From Xenopus tropicalis (taxonomy: Eukaryota > Chordata > Amphibia > Anura > Pipidae), in contig NC_030683.2 in assembly GCF_000004195.4 (NCBI RefSeq), forward strand, positions 53,829,358 through 53,893,357: a stretch of DNA of 64,000 bases, given 5' to 3'. Shown one piece after another: positions 24,953 through 37,559 of this stretch (the first letter of the stretch is position 1; each line of letters starts with the position of its first letter). A model generated the notes under the pieces. It searched no databases and was not told where the DNA came from. It worked only from the letters and a program-made list of their open reading frames with translations. The translations under genes and the position numbers were made by a program.

Positions 24953-26219
24953 CCTTTTTACTGCCAACGACGTATGGGATACGTTGTGGCAGAAAAAGGG
25001 CTTAACTGCCAACGACATGTCCCATACATCGTTGGCATTTGAAGGATACATGCCAAATATTTAGGTAAACCGATACATATTGGGCATCAAACTGTTCAGT
25101 GGACCCCTGGCGTTCAAATTTATGGTGTTTTATCTTGGTACCTAACACTATGTGGGAGATAAGATGCTGCTAAGTGGAAGCTTTGAGGGGATTTTTGGAA
25201 ATGTCATCAAAATTGCTAAATTTAGAAAAGCTGTGCGGCTTGGTACTTTAGAGTAGAAAGACACGGGTACCCATTTTAGATTCGGGGGAATGTGTACTTT
25301 CCAAAAATATATGGCTTTTTGGGGTGAGCGTACTTTTTACTAGCTTTATCCCACATATAATGATGTAAATGTGTTGATTTTGCTGGAGCTGAAATAACAG
25401 AAATGATTGATCATATGGGGGGTATGTTAACATTGGGGCCCCTACATGCCACATACTTAGGTAAACCTATACACATTGGGCATCAAACTGTTCAGTGGAC
25501 CCCTGGCGTTCATATTTAGGGTGTTTTATTTGGTTACTTTATGACCTGTAGGAGATAAGATACTATAGACTGGAAGCTTTGAAGCAATTTTTTAAAAATT
25601 TCACAAATTTTGATAAAAACCAATAACTTTAGGAAAGCATTGCGACTTGATAGTTTGGAGTAGACAGACAGTTGTGCCTATTCTAGATTCCCCAGAATCT
25701 GTTCTTTCCAAAAATGTACAATTTTCTGGGATAAACCTTCTGTTAGTGGAATTTTTGTCCTTGAAATCTAAAGTATGCAGCTTTCTGAAGCAGTGCTTTG
25801 GAAATTTGGTAGTGTACTGCTGGGAGTTTTTGACCTATACAAGTGAGAAATCTCCATAAAACTATATATATTTGGTATTGGCACATTCAGGAGACATGGG
25901 ACTTTCCAAATCAGTTGTATATTCCTGCATAAAATAATTTTTGTTTCTAGTATGTGTTTATATTATGGAAAATTTGATTTTTTTTTTTTTCATTTTTAGA
26001 CATTTAGAAGCATATATCTTGTTACAGAATTGAAATTACACAAAAATTCTACCATATTTTGAAAGCTTAGGTTGTTCTGAAAAAAACAATATATTGTTTT
26101 CCTGGGTAAACTAAAAGTCCCCCCGAGGAAAGGCCCCTAAAGTGAAACAGTGCAAAATGTTCAAAAACTGTCTGGCAATACAAGTTCCGCTTTGACCAAA
26201 ATGGCTGGCAGTAAAAGGG
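24953..26219. mobile_element. TTAA-flanked DNA element, 1.27 kb, with internal repeats
   Basis: TTAA is present at 24949-24952 and 26220-26223. Termini cctttttactgccaa and ggctggcagtaaaagg are inverted repeats differing by one T. TTAA targets are typical of piggyBac and Kolobok transposons; I cannot choose between them. Internally a segment starting acatgcca and running through gggcatcaaactgttcagtg (25049 and 25440) occurs twice about 395 bp apart. The left subterminal region also has gccaacgacgtatgggatac facing a mirror copy at about 25010-25046. No transposase frame seen. Copies of the right part lie at about 48800-48985 and 63495-63660. Confidence 0.75.
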
Positions 26220-26432
26220 TTAATAGACTCTCCATAAATATTTTTATTGTCAAAGGAAACCTATTTAAAATTTATACACTTTGTATACAATTTGTTTTGT
26301 CTGATTTGAGTTTTGACTTTTTCTCCCTTCATAGTTATGATTACAGTAATCGTGTATGCTGTATATTTTTTGGGTACACAAACCCTAAGTAAGGTGTACT
26401 TTTATTCCCCCATATATAATAGAAGTCATTAA

Positions 26433-26858
26433 AGGAACAGTAACACCAAGAAATGAAAATGTATCAAAGTAACTAAATATTATTTACTGTTGCCCTGCAC
26501 TGGTAAAAGTTGTGTGCTTGTTTAAGAAACCCTACTATAGTTTATATGAACACTCTGCTGTGTAGCCATGGGGGCAGCCATTTTAGCCGGGAAAAAAAGA
26601 AAAGGCACAGGTGATGTAGCAGATAACAAATAAAACACCATTGTATTCTACATGACTTATCTGTTATCTACTATGTAACCTGTGCCTTTTCTCCTTTTTT
26701 TCAAGCTTGAATGACTGCCCCCATCGCTGTACAGCAGGCTATTTATATAAACTATAGTAGAGTTTCCAGTAAACAGAACAGTGTTACCAGTGCAGGGCAA
26801 CAGTACATTATATTATAATTACTTTAAAACACTTTCATATTTTGGTGCTACTGTTCTT
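26433..26858. mobile_element. TTAA foldback MITE, copy 1
   Basis: TTAA at 26429-26432 and 26859-26862. Termini aggaacagtaacacc and ggtgctactgttctt are inverted, and the complementarity extends through most of the 426 bp (gccctgcactggtaaaa, gccatgggggcagccatt and aaggcacaggt all recur inverted). Non-coding: any reading frame in it is shared by all four copies. Confidence 0.85.
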
Positions 26859-27750
26859 TTAAGCTTTCACGGACGCAGTAACACATATCAACCAATTGGT
26901 GTTTGCTTTTGAAGAGGTGACATGCAATTGCTACCAGCTGATTGGTTGCTACAGGTGACAAAACATAGCAAATTTTGCACCTTTTCTTACAAACCCAAAA
27001 ATGTTCATATTTTCAAACAAAATGTGACATGACTTAATACGGCCTTTTGAACCAGTGGTCTTTCAGCCGGGCCAGAAATAGGAGTAGGCAGAAGAGATAC
27101 AATGAATGCACGACTGTGGGGGTTCTAGGCACGTCCCTTTTCTGTCTGCCTACTACTTAGTTGTGGCCCTGGGTGAAAGAAAGATTGGCTGTAGTCCCTG
27201 GCCCTTGAAAGTTCGGCACTGCGCACATAGGGAGGGGGTCAGAATCAGGGCCTGGCATTGTCATTCAACTCCACAACAACAATTAAAAGATGGAACATTA
27301 TGTCATCTGCAGCCAAAGGTCTTTGTATCATCATTGCTGGCTTTGACTGACATAGAGGAATTGTAATAGTAACTCACATAACTTAGGTTCAACCTTTTCT
27401 GTCCATATAAAACCTGCATAACTACTATTTCCAGAGGAAGGCAAAAAAACACCCCATCTGAAGCTTCTCCAATTTGCCTTAGAGGAGTGAAAAAATCCTT
27501 CTTTACTCCAAGTTAGCAACTTTTTGCAGTTCGATTAAGATATATCAGCCAATCAACAGGCAGCATTTTTAGTTTAATGTTGGAAAGATTACATCCAAAC
27601 AATATTGCAGCTGGGATGAACTCAGTATTCCTTCTCATGGGGCTCATACAAAAAGTGAGGTATTATAAGGTCTAAACTTTATGCATTTAACACATGGGTA
27701 CACTGTCTTTAGTAGGATTGGCATTTGGTAATACTGTTTTCTATTTACAG

Positions 27751-27825
27751 GCTCCTCAAGAACAGAACGCATTAAAATACCCTCAACCCCTCGCTACCCC
27801 AGATCCTCAGTGGGTTCAGATAGAG
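27751..27825 (+). CDS. dlg5: dlg5 exon (window exon 5), linker
   Basis: A 75-nt exon with acceptor ttctatttacag before 27751 and donor agag|GTATGT after 27825. Two bases complete a Gly codon, then the frame reads SSRTERIKIPSTPRYPRSS and VGSDR, with the last base starting the next Gly. ERIKIPSTPRYPRS is a DLG5 landmark upstream of PDZ3. Residues about 438-462. An open frame spanning this exon in another register is an artefact. Confidence 0.92.
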
Positions 27826-28216
27826 GTATGTGCTTGTTTTTGTTTGTTTTTATTGTTGGATGTTTATGGTGGTTTAACCAAAAACCAAAAAAACTCTGAA
27901 ATGAGGATGTTGAGGGCTAATCCCGGTGGCAAATTAAAGCTGGCTACACACATATTTAATACAATTCAGTCAGTTTCCGTGCAAGCATTAAAGTTACTAA
28001 AAATCTGCAAATAATAGGGACTACATACATTATATCCAGTGGGAGTGTATGATTGTTTCATTTACATTGCTTTCTATAAAAATTTGCAAAATTTACAATA
28101 TAAATATATATTATAACAAAAAGGTAAAGTTGTACTCACCACTAAATTTTAATTTTAAACCGCCAGGTGGGGATGCTTTGAATGTAAGATATATTTTTAC
28201 AAGGCATTGTTGTAAT

Positions 28217-28741
28217 ACCGTATATACACGAGTATAAGCCGATCCGCATATAAGCCGAGGTACCTAATTTTACCTAACAAAACTGGAAAAAATTGTTAAC
28301 TCGAGTATAAGCCTAGGGTGGGAAATGTAGCAGCTACTGCTAAGTTTCAATAATCAAAATAAAAACCAGTAAATTACATAAATTGAGGCATCAGGGGTAT
28401 GTTTTTAAAATATTTATTTAAAAGAAAAAACATAAACTAGCTCTGTAAGTGGAGAAGAGGGTCAACAAAAACAATATGAGTACTACCCCATGCTCATTGC
28501 GCATTGGCAAACTGGCAGCAGACCCAGTCCCGGAGGACACGTAAGGGGGAATAAGTATTGCGACTGGGAGTGGGCCAGGGCACTGGAGGGTCTGGTTGCA
28601 GGTGGCCTAATTTGCACACAAAGGACAGAGGGTGCTAGTCTGGAGGGACCCATGCCACCCGACTCGAGTATAAGCCAAAGGTGACTTTTTCAGCACATTT
28701 TGGGTGCTGAAAAACTAGGCTTATACTCGAGTATATACAGT
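28217..28741. mobile_element. DNA transposon-like element with gagtataagcc terminal repeats
   Basis: Left accgtatatacacgagtata and right (gag)tatatacagt are inverted repeats, and gcttatactcgag motifs occur several times inside. Flanking TA dinucleotides would fit a Tc1/mariner-type TA target, but the termini are ambiguous. No transposase is seen. A small hairpin tcagcacattttgggtgctga lies at about 28690. Confidence 0.65.
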
Positions 28742-28867
28742 AATTGATAATGGGAAACATCAAGTTCATATGCAAATTATGTTTGAGTTATTGTGGTAGA
28801 GGGGCACAAAAGGGGCTAAGTAACCGTGTGATTTTGTGCTTATATGGCGTGTTGATCATTCAGTTAA

Positions 28868-29277
28868 AGGAACAGTAACACCATAAAATGAAAGAGCTTT
28901 AAAGTAATAAAAATATAATGCACTGTTGCCCTGCACTGGTAAAACTGGTGTGTTTGCTGCAGTAACACTACGATAATTTATATAATAAGCTGCTGTGTAG
29001 CCACGGGGGCAGCCATTTAAGCTGGAAAAAAGGAGAAAAGGCACAGGTTACATAGCAGATAACAGATAAGTTCTGTAGAATACAATAGTGTTTTATCTGC
29101 TATGTGCCTGTGCCTTTTCTCTTTTGAATGGCTGCCCCCATGGCTACACAGCAGCTTATTTATATAAATTATAGTAGACTTTCTGAAGTAAACACACAAC
29201 TTTTACCAGTGCAGGGCAGCAGCACATTATATTTTAGTTACTTTTATACACTTTCATTTTATGGTGTTACTGTTCCT
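28868..29277. mobile_element. TTAA foldback MITE, copy 2
   Basis: TTAA at 28864-28867 and 29278-29281, with terminal aggaacagtaacacc against ggtgttactgttcct. Same family as 26433, 36784 and 57436. Internal arms around the cacaggttacatagcagata segment fold back. Confidence 0.88.
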
Positions 29278-29281
29278 TTAA

Positions 29282-29588
29282 AGTCACCCCCACTGACTTA
29301 AATGGCTTACCTTTTACCCTGGGCTGGTGCTCTTGTTAGGAGAAAATCTCACCAGACCGGTAGCTGCGAGCGAGTGTTTCCTCTTCTTGCATGTGCAGTA
29401 AAGTGAAAAAGACGACATTTTTGTTAAAGTTCAGCTTTTCACTCTACTGCGTATGTGCAAGCGCGTGAAGACAGAAGAAGGAAGAGGAGACATTCACTCA
29501 CAGGTACTCTGGTCTGGTGCTGTTTTTTTCTAACAGGAGCACCAGCCGGGGTAAAAGTTAAGCAATTAAAGTCACTGAGGGGGTGCCT
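29282..29588. mobile_element. Second foldback MITE abutting copy 2
   Basis: Left agtcacccccactgactt and right aagtcactgagggggtgcct are inverted. The internal gggctggtgctcttgttagg also has its inverse, aacaggagcaccagccgg, at about 29534. It begins directly at the TTAA closing the preceding MITE. Non-coding. Confidence 0.7.
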
Positions 29589-30340
29589 AATATTTTGGCC
29601 ATTCCTTCTCCTTTAAGTTTTGGTGTAATTAAAGGGGATTGTCTCCCAAAACATTCTCCTTTTTTCTGCTTTGCAATAAATACTAGCAAAGAATATGGCA
29701 GTTCCCACACAACACGTTTTGTAAAATTTGGAAATGTTCTTTGTACAGAAAAAAAGTGTTATGCCTATTTTACAATCTGTTTAAAGGGAAACGAAAATAA
29801 ACTTCTTTAGGTTACATGCCATATCTGCAAATAACTATATCAAACAGCATTCATTAAGAATTGGGAAATCTGAAGATACTCCCCTTTCTATAGTCCTTTT
29901 TCACAATTGCTTTTTTCAGAAAGAAAACAATCCCCAGTTTTTAGGTTGCAAGCTTTTTTTTAAATTCCTTGAAAAAACACTATTATGGATTGAAAAGAAA
30001 CAATTGTGAAAAAATTGATGCAGTTGTGTGGGGAAGTCTAACCTTTTGATCCCTTAAGCAGATGAATATTACTAGGGATAAGAATGCTGCTGAATATGTG
30101 ACCAAGTGACAAACATACCTAAGCACATAATTCAAAAATTGTGCAGTTGTGCAAAATGAAAACAAAATAAAAAAAAAAAAATTGACTATTCTTTAACACC
30201 ATACCTCCCAACTGTCCAGTCTGTAGCTTTGAAAAAAGTGTATTCTGAACCATATCTCTTATCCATGTATGATTTAATGTGATGGTTTTGATAGGGGTCA
30301 TTTAGGAATGTGAAATGCTGACTGTTCTCTTTTTCCACAG
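29589..30340 (+). other. dlg5 intron, no recognised element
   Basis: Intronic sequence ending in the pyrimidine-rich acceptor ctctttttccacag. Nothing else supported. Confidence 0.4.
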
Positions 30341-30509
30341 GATCTTTGTCGCATTCAGAGTGCAGTAGCCCCAGCCTAGCCAGCCCACCACACTCACCTC
30401 TTAATTTGGAGACTTCATCTTTTGCCAGCAGTCAATCCCAAAGCTCAGTTGCAAGCCTCCCCAGAATATCTGTCAGTACTGTGCCCATTGGGGAACGCAG
30501 GAAGGACAG
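30341..30509 (+). CDS. dlg5: dlg5 exon (window exon 6), linker before PDZ3
   Basis: A 169-nt exon with acceptor tttttccacag before 30341 and donor acag|GTGAGA after 30509. The frame reads SLSHSECSSPSLASPP, SSFASSQSQSSVASLPRIS and VPIGERRKD, ending in two bases of an Arg codon. The Ser-rich stretch followed by LPRI and GERRKDR leads directly to PDZ3 in DLG5. Residues about 463-518. Confidence 0.94.
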
Positions 30510-33422
30510 GTGAGATATCAAAAGCTCTTTACTGTACCTATTATACCAAAGAGGTCTAATTGTGTTTTTGTGACTTATTTTTTCTCTTTAAAGTCTTGCT
30601 GGTATTTTAATTTTGTAAAATATGAAAGTTAACACATATCTGGGCAGCAATAAAACAAAGTAACTGCAATAAGACTGCTAATTAAACTTAAAGTATGCAA
30701 CTAAAATAGTATTTTTAGCAGGTGTATAATGTATATTTTCATTGCTTTTGTCACTCCTTGACATGCACTTTTATCTGCAGAAAATTATAGAAAAGTCAAA
30801 TTAAAGAAAAATATGTGTGTTTGCGTAAAATTAGTATGATGGTGCTGCAGTATTTGAGAAGAACTGCACAAAGGCTCCAAAGAAACATTGGTTAAATCTA
30901 TCATAAACAGAAGAGCTGTTTATACAGTATGTTATAACTGAGTGGTGGTTTAAACTTCACACAAATATAAAATATATATAAATATAAGTTTAAAATGAAA
31001 AATCTTTATTTGTTGAGACATTTACTGTTGCATTTTTGTGATTCTTTAGCCTAACATTTTTTCTCTTGGTACAACAGATTAATTTTCAAGTTAAATGCGT
31101 GGAATTTCATTACAGCAGGAAATAAATTATTAGGCTGGGGAAGCAAAGTAATAAAATATGAAATAGCCAAGAAAAATAAAATCTATAAACTATTTACAAA
31201 ACAGGGTTGTCTTGTGATTTCACAGTTTTCTCAGTATTGCTTTCCCCATCTGCGAGAAAACTGTAAAAATGTTTTTTCATTGGCACACTGTGTATTTTTT
31301 TGCTACCGATCAATCACTAATCAGCTGAATAATGTACTGTTAAATTTAAAAAAAAATTGTCTTAAATATTAATGTGTTTTATTCTGTCTTTTCTGTTCCT
31401 TTCATTTGGCACTGAACATTCTAAACATCTTTTCTTTTTCTCCCTCATATTTCATTTTTCTATTCCTCTCTTTCTGTACTGCACACCTTTTATTTCTCAC
31501 ACATGGTATTTTCATGTTGATCTGTTTTTACTGTTTTGTGAATTCTTCTAAATCGTTTATTGATGGTTTTATCACACCCACCCCAGTCATTATTATTATA
31601 TTTTTCCTTGTCCAACCTCTTCCAGATATATTTTCCATACTAGGTCTTTACTGAGGCTGCCAGTCCCTACTAGGCCCAGGTTTTCCTCAGTACGGTGCTT
31701 GAGGTCTGCCTTGTCTCAGTTTTTCTCTTCCTTGCTTTTACCTTTTCCATATCTTGGCTGACCATAGACTGCACTGCTTTCCATGCTGCTTAATAAAATT
31801 TTTATTCTTGCATGATGAAAATGTTCACCCACAGCTTTAATGAGAGCCATGTGCCCTTAGGATCCTATTAATTGTTGAAGGGTAAAACAATAAACTCCAA
31901 GCACTGCCCCCCTCCTGTATTGTGCATGCAAGATTCCAGCTATGGTCTGCTGGGGGTAGATGGATGGAAGTTTATTCAGATCTTTATTGCAGATACAAGT
32001 AAAAATATTGAGCTTCTTTGGCAACACAAGTTGGCCATATGATGTACAATGTAAGGCTGTTTGTCCTTTTTTATTATTGTTTTCCTTTAGAACAGGCTGA
32101 ATGACACTAGAGAAATATGGCTATAGTGTTACTGCACCTACATAGATTGTGCAAGAAAATGCTATAGTCACCAGCCACATACACATTTTAGGAACAAATG
32201 TTTTGAGATGGTGACGTTGCCAAGATAACATTCTTTATCCAAGATTGGCAAGAATACTGATATGTCAAGCCATCAGTATATAAGTGCTAATATACAACCT
32301 ACCAGTAACCACTTCATTGTCTAAGGATTTGGGGCTCTTTGTTACCCCTTGGAAATAGGACTCCCTGTGGCCAAAAAAAGTACCGATAATACCTTTTAAT
32401 TGCTATAAATGGGAATTGTTTTTCCCACAGTGATCCCTGTTCGTGGCAATGGAAGGATATTTTTAGGTGCTCTCTATAGGGAGCATGATTTCCCACAGGC
32501 AAAAAAGTGTTTTGTGTGTTGTCATACTAATAAATACATTCCTCAATATAGCAGGGGAACAGCAAAGATTTCAGGGAAATCACTCTTTTCTCTCTGTACA
32601 TGTTCTCCAGAACATGTATATATTTATAAAACCCCAACATAATCCACAGGGCTGTACAATAAAATGGGTCTATACATTGAACTTACAGATTTAAATACAA
32701 AAACAAGTAGTATACAATACAAGAGGCAATAGGAGCTCTGCCCAAACAAGCTTACAATCTGAAATGATAGAGAACATAAAAGGTCAAATCAAATAAAGGG
32801 CTTATACACCTTCATACTTAAACCTTTCAAAAATGTTAAAAACAAAATAATTGAAACAAGTCTTTTTTTTGGTGTACTATATGAAAACATTTAAACTGAC
32901 AAACATTTGTTTGAAAGGTAAACTACCCTTTACATTTTTATAATTTTCGCTAGTAATTTTTTATAATCAAAGAACTAATTCTTTTGAGCCACTTACTTGT
33001 AGCTGTGTATTAATCATTTTCCCAGATGTTTACTGCCCGAACATCCATTTCATCTGCGTACAACAGTCATTTTGAATGTTTTTGCATGAAAATGATCATT
33101 TGTCCATAATACTGTGTCCATAGTCAAAAAAATATAATGTAACTGTATGTATGCTGTACAGTATAAAACTTTGGATAGCTTCAGAATTTTTAAGCTTCTT
33201 TCATTCTCCCAGTTCAGCCAACTTTACATGATCTTGGTGTGTGTTTTGTGGAAAGAAATAAAAATTTAGATAAAACCCTGTGCTTCTTCCCTTATTTTGG
33301 CTGCACATATTTTTTAGGGTGGGGGTAATTTTCAAGTTAAATTTAAAATACTCTATTAGTTTAGGAGACAAATGCTGAAAGAATACTGTTAATAACACTA
33401 CTTTGCCTCATATTTTTCCCAG
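30510..33422 (+). other. dlg5 intron, little recognised
   Basis: AT-rich intron. A fragment at about 32640-32765 (cacagggctgtacaataaaa, then gcttacaatctgaaatg) resembles the 3' tail region of the L2-like element at 9996 in the same orientation. No coding sequence supported. Confidence 0.45.
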
Positions 33423-33585
33423 GCCACTAGTGGAGGAGCCACGGCATGTTAAAGTTCAAAAAGGTTCAGAGCCTCTAGGGATTTCGATTGGTGGTGGGGA
33501 GAGTGGGGGAATATTTGTCTCCAAGGTAACAACAGGAAGCATTGCTCAGCAAGCTGGATTGGAGTATGGTGATCAGCTGCTCGAG
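33423..33585 (+). CDS. dlg5: dlg5 exon (window exon 7): third PDZ domain, first part
   Basis: A 163-nt exon with acceptor atatttttcccag before 33423 and donor cgag|GTAGTA after 33585 (phase 0 exit). It encodes PLVEEPRHVKVQKGSEPLGI and then GESGGIFVSKV and IAQQAGLEYGDQLLE. PLGISI is the carboxylate-binding loop equivalent to GLGF, GGIFVSKV is strand betaC, and LEYGDQLLE is the betaD-betaE segment. PDZ domains bind carboxyl-terminal peptides of membrane and signalling partners. Residues about 519-573. Confidence 0.96.
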
Positions 33586-35074
33586 GTAGTATTTTTTTTA
33601 TTTTGTTTTTATTTTACTTTAACAGAGCTGGAACACAGTCCAGGAAAGTAATACAGAGAGAAAGTCTTAGAAAGAAATTAGAGTAGAGCTGACAGGAGGT
33701 GTCCGGAGACACATATTTTAGTATATTTAGTCTTGCACTCCCATTCATGTTCAAAAAGTAACTGATCAGTTTCTTCTAAAAGTTATTGCTATTGGAAATC
33801 TGTATCAGTGTACATTAAATTGCTTTTCCCATTCAAAACAATATCCTTCAGCGCTACTGCTCTACTTATCTGCGATATTGATTGAAGTGTATTTAAAAAT
33901 GTATAGTGGCTGTCTGTTCTGCACAATTCTCAAGGATCTTAGGAAGGACTGTGCTATTATCTTAATGGGAAGCATTGTTGTATACCATAAGAAAATACTG
34001 TTATAGGGTACCTTGCCCAGCCCCACTAATGAACCAACTATTGCTGCCCCAAGGACAAGAGATTGGTTGTTCAGTTGCGGTGTCATCCACCAAGTGCACA
34101 TAAACCAGTTGCCTAGATAAATATTTCTCAAAGTTAGGTAGTGCTATTTAATCCCCCAGTGCTATTTAATTATTTTTGCTATCACAAAATAAATGCAATA
34201 TTAGTCATGTAAATTATTAGGGGGAACTATTGCAACAATGAAAATTTAATTTAAGATTCATCTCATAGAGCTATGAAACTTTCTGAATAGAATCAATTAA
34301 AAACATGGAACCTTTTTTGAAATAATCACGTTTTTTACCCTCTCTCAGCAAACTGTTTCTCTTGGCTTTCTCTTCTTGCAGTAGCTGGAGTCAGAGTTTG
34401 ATTTATAGTTAGTTCTAATACATGTGGGGACTTTCTTTATTTATAATATGTATTTGAGCTAACTCTTTCAAAATAACACTTCTATCCATTTTGCCCTCAC
34501 TCCCTTTCAAGCATCCACAAGCAAGTCTTTCTGATTTAATGTCTTGGTTTGTTTCTGTTTGTAGAATTGATTGTGTTTCCCATTGAAGAAATAGTACTGT
34601 AGGATATGCAGGCAGTTTAGAAAGTAGTTGATAATTTATGTGTAATATCTCCACATAAATATGTTGGCACAGAAGCTTTGGCCATAGACAAACCTTTAGT
34701 TAAGAGGATATTTGTTGCCCGTGCTAATGGTGTATTCATGTAATACGTCCTTGGGTACCTAAAGCCCCATTGGTATGATGTTAATACCAGCAAATAATAA
34801 ATGCCCCTAATTACCTCTGCAGTTGTGCAATTTGCCTAAATTATGTTATTTAGGTGACATTTAAAAGTAACATAAGATTATAGTGAATAATGAGAGCATT
34901 GTTTTAACAAGGTTTCAATGGGTGCATGACTCCCCTGTACGAGATTAGTCTGGGGACTGACAGGAAGCAGAGTACTGAATAACAGACAAAATGGTTTCTC
35001 AAAATGACTTTTTCTCTTTCATGTCGATAAGAAATACTGAGTGCCAATTTAACTGATTATAACAATTTCCACAG
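33586..35074 (+). other. dlg5 intron, no recognised element
   Basis: Intronic AT-rich sequence. No exon, RNA gene or repeat supported. Confidence 0.4.
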
Positions 35075-35205
35075 TTTAATGGCATAAACTTAAGAAATGC
35101 GACAGAACAGCAAGCCCGGCTAATCATTGGACAACAGTGTGACACCATCACTATCCTGGCTCAGTACAACCCAAACATGTGCCAGCACATCCATTCTCGT
35201 TCTAG
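35075..35205 (+). CDS. dlg5: dlg5 exon (window exon 8): third PDZ domain, second part
   Basis: A 131-nt exon with acceptor atttccacag before 35075 and donor ctag|GTGAGG after 35205. It encodes FNGINLRNATEQQARLIIGQ and then CDTITILAQYNP. NGINLRNATEQQA is the loop and the start of helix alphaB lining the peptide groove, and the TITILAQY strand closes the PDZ fold. The alphaB first residue, usually the class-determining His, is Thr/Glu here, so class I binding by the usual rule is not obvious (inference). Residues 574-616. Confidence 0.96.
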
Positions 35206-35490
35206 GTGAGGTTTCTCATAATTTCTGTCACCATACTGATATTCAGTCTATCTGTGTTTTAAATGCATCTGTAATATCAGCCAAATCGATTCTCTGACAT
35301 CATAAAACTAATGCTATTTATTTTACAGAGGAATGGGTGTGTGAATCCAGAATTAAAGGATTTTCTGCTTTCCTAGTCCTACATACATACATATAATTTA
35401 TGTGGGAAATAGAATAATTTATATTTATATATTTTCATTTGGTAATCTAATCTTGAATTGTTTTTTTTTCACCTCTTCATTTTATTTCAG

Positions 35491-35655
35491 CTCGAGACTG
35501 GACACAAGCACCACTCATTCCACACCACACAGCAGTGGAGCAGCAACTCCTGACAACCATTCCATCATTGACACTGTGAGTGAGCAGGATGAAGGGACCA
35601 TGACTCCACCTTCCAAGGAATCTACACCTAGCACTAGCCCATGCAGCTCACTCAG
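35491..35655 (+). CDS. dlg5: dlg5 exon (window exon 9): Ser/Thr spacer between PDZ3 and PDZ4
   Basis: A 165-nt exon with acceptor cttcattttatttcag before 35491 and donor tcag|GTAACT after 35655. The frame reads SRLDTSTTHSTPHSSGAA, then TVSEQDEGTMTPPSKES. EQDEG..TPP is the recognisable DLG5 element. No fold is expected. Residues about 617-671. Confidence 0.93.
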
Positions 35656-36514
35656 GTAACTTTTGTCACTGTCCAAAACTTTTATTTGTATCTTTTTTAT
35701 TTTTTATCTCCATTGTAGCTTGATTCTTGCGCAAGTTGAGTTCACCATGTTTTAATGCTGTGTAACCAGAGCAAATCAGCTAACTCTATAAAAGGCCATG
35801 ATGCAATGGTATATCCTTTTAATTCATGGCCAAGGGGTGCATCTAAATAATTCTGATAAATGCCTTTGGGAAGTTGGTAAACCTTGAGATAATAAGAATA
35901 CATACCATGTTTACTGTAAGCTCTATAAATAATGATTGTTTTGGAGATATGTCCTTTTTAGAAAATTACTAAAAAGAACCTGCAGTTTTTGTTACTTCTT
36001 GTTCTAAACAGCAGAAATTAATAATGATTCTGCACTTAATCCTAACCCCTTGGTTCCTCAGACCAGTCATGGAAAAAAAAGTAAGCTATCCTGCCCTGTT
36101 AAATACACTGCAAGTTGATTAAAAAGAATAGACTTACCACAGATGCATATTGCTCATTTTAATTAATGTCACATGAGGATGTCCTTATCTCCGGACAATT
36201 ATACACCACCTTCTCTGGTTTAGTTCTTATCCTTTTACTTTTAGTCTCAATCACATTCCTTGATGTTTATGTGGTTTCTTTTTTGGTTCTTCTTGCATTA
36301 TATGTCTCAGTAAAAACCTTCAATATACAGCTAGTTAGCACTCTTTTACACCCCTTTCAAGACCTCATGTGGCCTAATAAAATACTGCTGAAGGTAATTT
36401 TTCTTCTTTGAACTATGAAAGGTGCAATGAAACATCTTGAATTATATTTGAAATTTGCCTTATACATTATAGCTTCTTGCATTTGATTGTAAAAAATATA
36501 TTGTTTTTTCTTAG

Positions 36515-36689
36515 AACAAATGCCGAAGGAATTAAGAGACATTCAGAACTTCGTGTAGTCACCCTGTCTAAATCTCCAGAGAAACTGGGAATACAAATCT
36601 GTGGGGGGAACTTGCATGGAATATTTGTCTTAGACATAGAGGAAGAAAATGTGGTTGGAGGTTTGCTTAAAGGAGATATGGTTCTTGAG
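36515..36689 (+). CDS. dlg5: dlg5 exon (window exon 10): fourth PDZ domain, first part
   Basis: A 175-nt exon with acceptor ttgttttttcttag before 36515 and donor tgag|GTAAGC after 36689 (phase 0 exit). It encodes HSELRVVTLSKSPEKLGIQ, then ICGGNLHGIFVLDIEEEN and GLLKGDMVLE. KLGIQI is the carboxylate-binding loop, GGNLHGIFV is a signature of DLG5 PDZ4, and LLKGDMVLE is the betaD-E stretch. Residues about 672-730. Confidence 0.95.
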
Positions 36690-36783
36690 GTAAGCAACCA
36701 TATCATATGCCATTACATGCCACTGCATGTTTAGAATAAAAGGAACTAAAGATACATTTAAGGCCAATAAAGAATTTACTCAA

Positions 36784-37190
36784 AGGAACAGTAACACCAA
36801 AAAATTAAAGTGTATAAAAGTAATTACAATATAATGTACTGTTGCCCTGCATTGCTACAACTGGTGTGTTTGCTTTAGAAAACTACTATAGTTTATATAA
36901 GTAAGCTGCTGTGTAGCCATGGGGGCAGCCATTCAAAGGAGAAAAGGCACAGGTTACTTAGCAGATAACAGATAAACCCCCATTATATGGGGCTTATCTA
37001 CTAGTTATCTGCTATGCAACCTGTGCCTTTTCTCCTTTTTTCCAGCTTGAATGGCTGCCCCCATGGCTACACAGCAGCTTATTTATATAGTAGCATTTCT
37101 GTAGCAAAAACACCAGTTTTTTTGCAGAGCAACAGCACATTATATTTTAATTACTTCAAAATACTTTACTTTTTTGATGTTACTGTTCCT
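36784..37190. mobile_element. TTAA foldback MITE, copy 3
   Basis: Termini aggaacagtaacacc and gatgttactgttcct, right TTAA at 37191-37194. The left flank is TCAA (36780-36783), one substitution from TTAA. Same family as copies at 26433, 28868 and 57436. It lies just 94 bp after a dlg5 exon. Confidence 0.85.
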
Positions 37191-37559
37191 TTAAACATGA
37201 TAAACTTAATGCTCATGATCCAGAGGCACAGTGAAACTCCATGTACCCAAAATTGGCAGTGGGGCTTTCCATCTTTCTTTTCTTGGTCATTATACCTTTT
37301 TCTGTCTCTAGCAGTGATCTGGTTTTTTATCCTTGGCCTGTAAACATTATTTGGAAGGGCTGTGGTTCAGCTATTTGGATTGCAAGTTACATGAGACAAA
37401 AGAAGCCTCTGCCTACTGATTTCCCCTTCTGCTGTTTGCCAACATATCCCTATAAAACCCTTTTGCTATTAGGTCTGATAACTTGCATACTGTGTAAATT
37501 TCAAAATTGCTTGAAATAAAACGCTTATTTTACATTCATTTATTTCTAAGGTTTTTAGT

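Noticed and set aside
27694..28014. 106-codon frame covering a dlg5 exon
   Set aside because: The open frame is in a different register from the phase-consistent exon 27751-27825; only the spliced frame gives the ERIKIPSTPRYPRS segment.
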